From Thiobacillus sp. UBA6205 (GTDB lineage Bacteria > Pseudomonadota > Gammaproteobacteria > Burkholderiales > Thiobacillaceae), in NCBI GenBank assembly GCA_002421825.1, contig DISR01000049.1:1-5395 (forward strand): a stretch of 5,395 nt of DNA. Reading direction: 5' to 3'. A model generated the notes under the pieces. It saw nothing but the letters and a program-made list of their open reading frames with translations, searched no databases and had not been told where the DNA came from. Positions 1-4,420 of this stretch are shown in pieces. Every line of letters begins with the position of its first letter. The stretch's first letter is position 1. A program made the translations under genes and the position numbers.

Positions 1-10
1 TACCGCGCCG

Positions 11-39
11 AAAAAAAGGGAAGCGCGAGCTTCCCTTTT
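11..39 (-). terminator. Intrinsic terminator, distal copy, after tRNA-Gly
   Basis: On the minus strand an 11-bp perfect stem is formed by 39-29 and 24-14, closed by a 4-nt loop (25-28), and is followed by a run of seven T (minus strand of 17-11). The stem contains a GGGAAGC block. This is a textbook rho-independent terminator for minus-strand transcription. In the plus direction only four T follow the stem, so it would be weaker for anything converging from outside the window. It is the second strong terminator below the tRNA gene. Confidence 0.85.
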
Positions 40-40
40 G

Positions 41-53
41 CCGACTTTGTCGG
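41..53 (-). other. Small hairpin between two terminators
   Basis: A 5-bp perfect stem (CCGAC at 41-45 with GTCGG at 49-53) encloses a 3-nt loop. It sits exactly between the two T-tract hairpins at 54-75 and 11-39. It lacks its own T-tract, so it is not called a terminator. It may be part of the same structured 3' trailer, or chance. Confidence 0.4.
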
Positions 54-75
54 AAAAAGCAGCCACGCTGCTTTT
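54..75 (-). terminator. Intrinsic terminator, proximal copy, after tRNA-Gly
   Basis: On the minus strand a 9-bp perfect stem (75-67 pairing with 63-55) has a 3-nt loop and is followed by five T (minus strand of 58-54, four of which also belong to the stem). It begins only seven bases beyond the encoded CCA end of the tRNA. It therefore probably both ends the tRNA transcript and defines a short trailer for 3' processing. Confidence 0.75.
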
Positions 76-82
76 CTGAAAT

Positions 83-158
83 TGGAGCGGGCAAAGAGTC
101 TCGTACTCTCGACCTCAACCTTGGCAAGGTTGCGCTCTACCAACTGAGCTATTCCCGC
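83..158 (-). tRNA. tRNA-Gly (anticodon GCC), with atypical T-loop and acceptor stem
   Basis: The 76-nt gene folds as a complete cloverleaf with an encoded CCA (minus strand of 85-83). It has a 7-nt acceptor strand, a 4-bp D stem with loop AGTTGGTA (G18 G19 present), a 5-bp anticodon stem with loop TTGCCAA giving anticodon GCC, a 5-nt variable region, a 5-bp T stem and discriminator U. Discriminator U and GCC mark it as glycine. Two positions are odd. The T-loop reads TACGAGA, so position 55 is A where almost every elongator tRNA has U (pseudouridine). The acceptor stem has an A6:G67 mismatch because the 3' strand is TGCCCGC instead of the expected TTCCCGC. It lies directly below uvrC-pgsA, as glyW does in E. 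coli. It has its own strong promoter and tandem terminators, so it is set up to be expressed. Whether it is fully functional is uncertain. Confidence 0.93.
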
Positions 159-172
159 GTTAGGAGCCGCGC

Positions 173-201
173 ATTATGGTGAAACCGGAATCGCCTGTCA
201 A
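173..201 (-). promoter_or_regulatory. Sigma-70 promoter of tRNA-Gly
   Basis: On the minus strand TTGACA (201-196) is a perfect -35 box. It is followed after exactly 17 nt by CATAAT (178-173), five of six matches to the -10 consensus. The bases after the -10 box are GC-rich (GCGCGGC, 172-166). Such a discriminator is typical of stable-RNA promoters under stringent control; that regulatory point is inference. Transcription would start near 165-167, leaving a leader of about 7-9 nt before the mature tRNA. The promoter lies between the pgsA stop and the tRNA, so the tRNA need not depend on readthrough from pgsA. Confidence 0.85.
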
Positions 202-212
202 TATCGTTTGCG

Positions 213-776
213 TCATTCGCGCAAAGTTTTTGCTGCCATGCGCAGGTAATAAAACATGGAAAGCAGCGTCAGCAGGGCTGCAAGGGCGATCAGCAGATGG
301 CCCAGCATCTGGATGGGGATGCCGGCCAACGGTTCCCAGTACAGCAGCAGGCTGATGGAAATCATCTGGAACGCGGTCTTGAGCTTGCCGATGAAGCTCA
401 CCGCCACGCTGCCGGACTTGCCTGCCTTGGCCATCCATTCGCGCAGCGCCGAAATCGCGATCTCGCGGCCGATGATGATGAGCGCGATCACGGAATGGGT
501 ACGGTCGAGATCGACCAGCACGATCAGCGCGGCCGCCACCATGAGCTTGTCCGCGACCGGGTCGAGGAAGGCGCCGAAGGCGGAAGTCTGGTTAAGCTTG
601 CGCGCGAGATAGCCGTCCAGCCAATCGGTCGCCGCGGCCACGATGAACAGTACCGTGGCGATCAGGTTGGCTTCAGTCGCGGATAGCCAGCTCGCCGGCA
701 GGTAGAACACGCCGATGACCAGCGGGATGAACAAAATCCGCAGCCAGGTCAGCAGATTGGGCAAATTAAGTGGCAT
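213..776 (-). CDS. pgsA: CDP-diacylglycerol--glycerol-3-phosphate 3-phosphatidyltransferase
   Basis: This 187-residue inner-membrane enzyme joins CDP-diacylglycerol to sn-glycerol 3-phosphate, giving phosphatidylglycerophosphate and CMP. It is the committed step to phosphatidylglycerol and cardiolipin. The CDP-alcohol phosphatidyltransferase signature is complete: D51, D54-G55, A58-R59, G68, D72 and D76, in the spacing D-x2-DG-x2-AR-x8-G-x3-D-x3-D, where the aspartates bind the divalent metal and the CDP moiety. The N-terminus (PNLLTWLRI) and several hydrophobic stretches (about 10-28, 37-50, 78-92, 94-108, 137-150 and 155-178) fit the family fold, as does the length. The ATG start shares one base with the uvrC stop (TGATG). 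No good Shine-Dalgarno sequence precedes it, so translation is probably coupled to uvrC. The uvrC-pgsA-tRNA-Gly order supports the call. Confidence 0.96.
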   Translation of the reverse strand: MPLNLPNLLTWLRILFIPLVIGVFYLPASWLSATEANLIATVLFIVAAATDWLDGYLARKLNQTSAFGAFLDPVADKLMVAAALIVLVDLDRTHSVIALIIIGREIAISALREWMAKAGKSGSVAVSFIGKLKTAFQMISISLLLYWEPLAGIPIQMLGHLLIALAALLTLLSMFYYLRMAAKTLRE

Positions 777-2581
777 CAGTGGAGGGTGTCGTAGATTCTT
801 TGTGCCAATTCTCGGCTGATGCCGGGTACTTGGGCAAGCGTTTCCACGCTGGCGCCGGCCACGCCCTGTAATCCGCCGAAGCGTTCGAGCAGGATTTTGC
901 GCCGCGCCGGCCCGATGCCGGGCACGTCTTCCAGCGTCGAGTGGGTGCGCGCCTTGCCGCGCCGGGCGCGGTGGCCAGTGATGGCGAAGCGGTGCGCTTC
1001 GTCGCGTATGGTCTGGATGAGGTGCAGCGCGGGGTCGTCGGGCCTGAGCTGGCGCACGCGGTTATCGGTGAATACCAGTTCCTCCAGGCCGGCCTTGCGT
1101 TCCGGCCCCTTGGCCACGCCGATGAGATCGATGTCGGAGGCGCCCAGTTCCGCCATCACCTCTTTGGCGACGTTGAGCTGGCCAAGGCCGCCGTCGATCA
1201 GCACCAGGTCCGGGCGCTTGCCGTCGCCTTCGCCGCTTTCCTGCAGCTTGCGGTAGCGCCGGGTCAGCGCCTCGCGCATGGCGGCGTAGTCGTCGCCGGG
1301 CGTGATGCCGCCGATGTTGTAGCGGCGGTATTCGCTGTTCTGCATTTTGCCCTGGTCATACACCACGCACGAGGCCACGGTGGCTTCGCCCATGGTATGG
1401 CTGATGTCGAAGCATTCGATGCGGTTGAGTCCCGGCATGTCGAGCACCTCGCGCAGCGCCGTGAGCCGCGCTTCCTGGCTGGCGCTTTGCGCCTGCTGCT
1501 GCATGACGGCGACCTGGGCGCCTTTTTCCGCCATGGCCAGCCAGACCTTGCTCTCGCCTTGCGGATTGTGGATGACGCGCACCTTGCGCCCGGCCTGTGT
1601 GGACAGCAGTTCGCCCAGCGCAGCCGCGTCCAGCGGCTGGTTGAGGATGACGCGGGGCGGGATGGGCTTGTCCTGGTAGTGCTGCTCGATGAAAGCCTCC
1701 TGCACTTCGGGGCCGCTGACTTCTTCGGTGTTTTTCGGGAAAAAATGGCGATCGCCCAGATGGCGGCCACCTCTGACCATGGCCAGCGCCACGCACCACA
1801 CGCCCCGTTCCGAAACGGCGGCGATGATGTCGGCGTCGCGCTCGCTGCCGCCTTCGATGACTTGTTGCTCGCGCACCTTGGCGATGTTCTGGATTTGGTT
1901 GCGGTAGGCGGCGGCGAGTTCGAACTCGAGTTTTTCCGCAGCCGCCTGCATGCGTGCGGTCAGGTCCTGCAGCAGCTCGTCTTCCTTGCCTTCCAGGAAC
2001 AGCACGGCGCGCTTGACGTCGGCCGCGTAGGCCGCGGGACTGATGGCGTTGACGCAGGGTCCGCTGCAGCGCTTGATCTGATAGAGCAAACAGGGGCGCG
2101 AGCGGTTGGCGAACACGCTGTCCTCGCAGGTGCGCAGTCGGAACACGCGCTGCACCAGGTTGACGGTTTCGCGCACCGCCCAGGCATTGGGGTAGGGGCC
2201 GAAGTAGCGGCTTTTCTTGTCCTGGGTGCCGCGGTAGTAGGCCAGGCGCGGCGCGGCATGGCCGGAGATCATCAGGTAGGGATAGGACTTGTCGTCGCGA
2301 AACAGGATGTTGTAGCGGGGGCTCAGCGACTTGATGAGGTTGTTTTCCAGCAAGAGGGCCTCGGCCTCGGTGCGGGTCACCGAGATGTCGACGCGCGCGA
2401 TTTTCGCCACCATCAGCTGGATGCGCGGCGACAACCCGCTCTTGTTGAAATAGCTGGAGACGCGTTTCTTCAGGTCGCGCGCCTTGCCCACGTAGAGCAC
2501 GGCTTCGTCCGCCCCGATCATGCGGTAGACGCCGGGGAGGTTGGGCAGCGTGGCGAGGAAGGTTCTAAGGTCGAAAGACAA
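776..2581 (-). CDS. uvrC: UvrABC excinuclease subunit C
   Basis: UvrC makes both incisions around a bulky DNA lesion in nucleotide excision repair, after UvrAB has loaded. The product has 601 residues (E. coli 610). The N-terminal GIY-YIG nuclease domain (about 12-95) carries GVY at 17-19, YVG at 30-32, R39, E79 and N91, and makes the 3' cut. Four cysteines, C152, C164, C172 and C176, match the spacing of the reported Fe-S ligands of E. coli UvrC. A UVR motif that contacts UvrB lies at about 199-234. The RNase H-like domain for the 5' cut has D392 (in CFDISHTMGE), D463 (in LIDGGLGQL) and H537. Tandem helix-hairpin-helix motifs close the protein (about 550-601). The start is TTG: no ATG or GTG lies nearby in frame upstream, and the next ATG (M21) would delete the GVY motif. 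No Shine-Dalgarno sequence is visible before it. A long palindrome ends about 12 nt upstream. Confidence 0.97.
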   Translation of the reverse strand: MSFDLRTFLATLPNLPGVYRMIGADEAVLYVGKARDLKKRVSSYFNKSGLSPRIQLMVAKIARVDISVTRTEAEALLLENNLIKSLSPRYNILFRDDKSYPYLMISGHAAPRLAYYRGTQDKKSRYFGPYPNAWAVRETVNLVQRVFRLRTCEDSVFANRSRPCLLYQIKRCSGPCVNAISPAAYAADVKRAVLFLEGKEDELLQDLTARMQAAAEKLEFELAAAYRNQIQNIAKVREQQVIEGGSERDADIIAAVSERGVWCVALAMVRGGRHLGDRHFFPKNTEEVSGPEVQEAFIEQHYQDKPIPPRVILNQPLDAAALGELLSTQAGRKVRVIHNPQGESKVWLAMAEKGAQVAVMQQQAQSASQEARLTALREVLDMPGLNRIECFDISHTMGEATVASCVVYDQGKMQNSEYRRYNIGGITPGDDYAAMREALTRRYRKLQESGEGDGKRPDLVLIDGGLGQLNVAKEVMAELGASDIDLIGVAKGPERKAGLEELVFTDNRVRQLRPDDPALHLIQTIRDEAHRFAITGHRARRGKARTHSTLEDVPGIGPARRKILLERFGGLQGVAGASVETLAQVPGISRELAQRIYDTLH

Positions 2582-2592
2582 AATCGGATTTA

Positions 2593-2658
2593 CATGGAGG
2601 ACAAGAGGGCAGGAGGAAACCAGATTGGAGTTTTCCTCTTGTCCTCCTGTCCTCTTTG
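2593..2658. repeat. Long imperfect intergenic palindrome upstream of uvrC
   Basis: The arms 2593-2619 and 2632-2658 form a 27-bp hairpin around a 12-nt loop (2620-2631). In the plus-strand reading there are 22 Watson-Crick pairs, three G:T pairs (2612/2639, 2609/2642, 2596/2655), one A:C mismatch (2604/2647) and one T:T mismatch (2595/2656). A 13-bp perfect inverted repeat in a shifted register also exists (2596-2608 with 2635-2647). The arms are almost pure purine on one strand and pyrimidine on the other, built from 8-nt units like TCCTCTTG. No T-tract follows on the minus strand, so it is not a standard terminator for the upstream genes. It fills most of the 83 bp between the tautomerase stop and uvrC. 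A REP- or MITE-like dispersed element, or an mRNA stem controlling uvrC, are both possible. Confidence 0.8.
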
Positions 2659-2664
2659 TTCGAA

Positions 2665-2853
2665 CTAGTCATCCTCATCCAGCAACACGCCGGCGATGGC
2701 CCAGTTCTCGTCCGGCAACTCCTCGAACGAGATGTAGGTATAGCGTGCCGGCTTGTCGGCGTGCTTTTCCAGAGTGGCGGTAATTTCCTGGGCGATGGCT
2801 TTTTTCTGCTCGCGCGTGAGCGTGCCGGCAAGCTTGATGGAGACGACTGGCAT
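2665..2853 (-). CDS. 4-oxalocrotonate tautomerase family protein
   Basis: A 62-residue protein of the tautomerase superfamily. It starts Met-Pro, so Met removal would expose the N-terminal proline that acts as the catalytic base in this family. It has the expected beta-alpha-beta layout: strand VVSIKLAG, helix from about residue 14 to 31 (REQKKAIAQEITATLEKH), strand RYTYISFEELP, and the ENWAIAG turn. Length matches the usual 60-70 residues; members assemble as hexamers or trimers of dimers. Compared by memory with Pseudomonas 4-oxalocrotonate tautomerase (Pro numbered 1), the substrate-binding Arg11 and Arg39 are replaced by Leu and Tyr, and Phe50 by Trp. The substrate is therefore probably not 4-oxalocrotonate and cannot be predicted. 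The start is fixed by AAGGAG six bases upstream and lies 3 nt after the glycosylase stop, so the two are probably co-translated. The acidic tail is LLDEDD. Confidence 0.88.
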   Translation of the reverse strand: MPVVSIKLAGTLTREQKKAIAQEITATLEKHADKPARYTYISFEELPDENWAIAGVLLDEDD

Positions 2854-2856
2854 GGG

Positions 2857-3513
2857 CTACTCCTTGAAATCCTTCACAATGCGCGCGAACACGGCGTGGA
2901 ACATTTCCGGTGTGAGGCGCCTGGTCTGGGTATTGTAACGGGAGCAATGGTAGGAATCGTACAGCCGCAAACCCGATGGCAGCTCATGTACTGCGCCGTG
3001 GCCGAAGGTGTGGGACTTGGCCTTGAGGCCTAAGGCCATCAGCACCGATGCATGGGCAATGCTGCCGAGCGCGAGTACGGCAGTGCCGGGTTGCAAGGAT
3101 TGCAATTCGGACTGGAGGTGCTTGTTGCACTGCCTGATTTCCGCGGTTTCCGGCTTGTTTGCGGGCGGCAGGCATTTGACGGCATTGGTGATGCGGCAGT
3201 TGATGAGCTCCAGGCCGTCTTCTGCAGATACGGATACCGGTCGGCTGGAAAAGCCGAATCGGTGCAGGGTCTCGTATAACAGGATGCCGGCATGGTCGCC
3301 GGTGAAGGGGCGGCCGCTGCGGTTGGCGCCGTGCAGGCCGGGTGCAAGGCCCACAATCAAGAGTCCGGGGTCGGCGGCGCCGAATGGCGGCACCGGCTTG
3401 CAGTAGTAATCCGGATTTTCGGCCTTGACCTGGTCGAGAAAGCCGGCGAGCCTGGGACAATCGCGGCAGTCAGCAAGCGTGGTCGTGGTGCGTGCTTTCT
3501 GGGAGGTGGGCAT
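2857..3513 (-). CDS. Uracil-DNA glycosylase, family 5 (UDGb type)
   Basis: This 218-residue enzyme should remove uracil, and possibly other deaminated bases, from DNA to start base excision repair. Family 5 hallmarks are visible. Motif 1 is GLAPGLHGANRSGRPFTGD at about 55-73, with alanine where families 1 and 4 have a polar catalytic residue. PVPPFG lies at 40-45. Motif 2 is SYHCSRYNTQTRRLTPEMF at about 187-205, with Cys where other families have Pro. Four cysteines fit the family's 4Fe-4S site: C16 and C19 (CRDC), then C114 and C129 with 14 residues between them. ATG at 3513 is the only usable start near the CRDC motif, although it overlaps the upstream CDF gene by 44 nt and has no clear Shine-Dalgarno sequence. 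Translation is probably coupled to the CDF gene. An open frame continues upstream to 3696, but that part is just CDF sequence in another frame. Length fits the family. Confidence 0.93.
   Translation of the reverse strand: MPTSQKARTTTTLADCRDCPRLAGFLDQVKAENPDYYCKPVPPFGAADPGLLIVGLAPGLHGANRSGRPFTGDHAGILLYETLHRFGFSSRPVSVSAEDGLELINCRITNAVKCLPPANKPETAEIRQCNKHLQSELQSLQPGTAVLALGSIAHASVLMALGLKAKSHTFGHGAVHELPSGLRLYDSYHCSRYNTQTRRLTPEMFHAVFARIVKDFKE
2860..2865 (-). promoter_or_regulatory. Shine-Dalgarno of the tautomerase gene
   Basis: AAGGAG on the minus strand lies six bases before the ATG at 2853 and forms the last two codons of the upstream glycosylase gene. It is the strongest ribosome binding site seen in the window and fixes the start of the small tautomerase gene. 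Confidence 0.85.
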
Positions 3514-4420
3514 ACAGGGGCACCGGCTGTGATAAAAGAGCTTCGGGCTGCAGGGTGATGTGACCGATGCCGAAATCCTTCTGCAACAGGCTTTGTGCGT
3601 TGACCAGTATCTGCGGCCAGCGGCCCATGTCATTGACGTCCAGATGCGCGGACAGGGCAATCTGGCCGCTGGCGAGCGTCCAGATATGCAGGTCATGCAC
3701 GCGCACTACGTGTTCCAACTGCGCCAGCCTGTGGCCGACGCGGTTCAGGTCGATATTGGACGGCACGCCTTCCATCAGCACGTGCAGGGATTTGCGCAGC
3801 AGGTTGAGCGTGGAAACCAGGATCAGCAGCGAGATGACCACCGACAAAATGGGGTCGATCGGCGCCCAGCCGGTGAACATGATGATCAATCCGGCAGTCA
3901 GCGCCGCTACCGAACCGAGGGCATCGCCAGCCACGTGCAGCAGCGCGGCGCTGCGATTGAGGCTTTGCTCGCCCTTCAGCAGCAGCCAGCCCACGGCAAG
4001 ATTGACGCCAAGGCCGATCAGGGCGACCACGAAAACCATGGTTCCCTGGATCTGCCTCGGTTCGCTAAAGCGCTGCCAGGCCTCGTACACGATGAAGGCA
4101 ACCAGCGCCAGCATGGCAAGGCTGTTTATCAGCGCCGCAACGACTTCGGCACGTGCCAGCCCATAGGAGTGGCTGGCCGAGGGGGGGCGGCGCACAAGCC
4201 AGGCGGCGAAGGCGGCCAGCCCGAGCGAAAGGCTGTCGGTCAGCATGTGTCCCGCGTCTGCGAGCAGGGCGAGCGAGTTGGCGGCCAGGCCGGCAATGGC
4301 TTCCACGGCGGCAAAGCCCAGCGTGAACAGGAGTGCCCAGCCGAAGGCGCGATGGCCGAGGCTGTGCGGGCGGTGATGCGACAGGTTGTCGCCGGAATGC
4401 TCGTGGAAATGCTCCATCAT
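3470..4420 (-). CDS. Cation diffusion facilitator (CzcD/ZitB-like) metal efflux transporter
   Basis: A 316-residue inner-membrane antiporter expected to export Zn2+ and perhaps Co2+, Cd2+ or Fe2+ in exchange for protons. The signature ANSLALLADAGHMLTDSLSL (47-66) supplies H58 and D62, and HVAGDALGS (162-170) supplies H162 and D166. Together they make the HD-HD transport site typical of the zinc-type CDF group. Six membrane segments can be placed at roughly 27-46, 50-75, 92-113, 127-148, 160-183 and 188-206. A cytosolic dimerisation domain follows (about 210-295) with metal-ligand-like H242, H245 and H259. Both ends are histidine-rich: H4, H6, H8, H15, H16, H19 and H23, and HHDH at 311-314. 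Start: two adjacent ATG codons; the first overlaps the nagZ stop as ATGA, favouring translational coupling. The exact metal cannot be told from sequence. A run of seven C in the minus strand (4187-4181) lies within codons for RRPPS. Confidence 0.93.
   Translation of the reverse strand: MMEHFHEHSGDNLSHHRPHSLGHRAFGWALLFTLGFAAVEAIAGLAANSLALLADAGHMLTDSLSLGLAAFAAWLVRRPPSASHSYGLARAEVVAALINSLAMLALVAFIVYEAWQRFSEPRQIQGTMVFVVALIGLGVNLAVGWLLLKGEQSLNRSAALLHVAGDALGSVAALTAGLIIMFTGWAPIDPILSVVISLLILVSTLNLLRKSLHVLMEGVPSNIDLNRVGHRLAQLEHVVRVHDLHIWTLASGQIALSAHLDVNDMGRWPQILVNAQSLLQKDFGIGHITLQPEALLSQPVPLYAHLPESTHHDHAC

Noticed and set aside
160..438. A 92-codon open frame on the minus strand running through the pgsA 3' end and tRNA promoter
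   Set aside because: It overlaps pgsA in another frame, has no recognisable protein features and crosses the promoter region.
2593..2658. The palindrome as an intrinsic terminator of the tautomerase gene
   Set aside because: No T-run follows the stem on the minus strand (it reads ATGTAAATCC). On the plus strand only a short TTTGTT follows, and there is no plus-strand gene to terminate.
941..2668. A 575-codon open frame on the plus strand opposite uvrC
   Set aside because: It is fully antisense to a clear UvrC. Its alanine-, histidine- and aspartate-rich translation has no recognisable domain and is a typical codon-bias shadow in GC-rich DNA.
3514..3696. N-terminal extension of the uracil-DNA glycosylase to 279 residues
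   Set aside because: The extra 61 residues are CDF coding sequence in another frame. They lack any family similarity, and the known family begins shortly before the CxxC motif.
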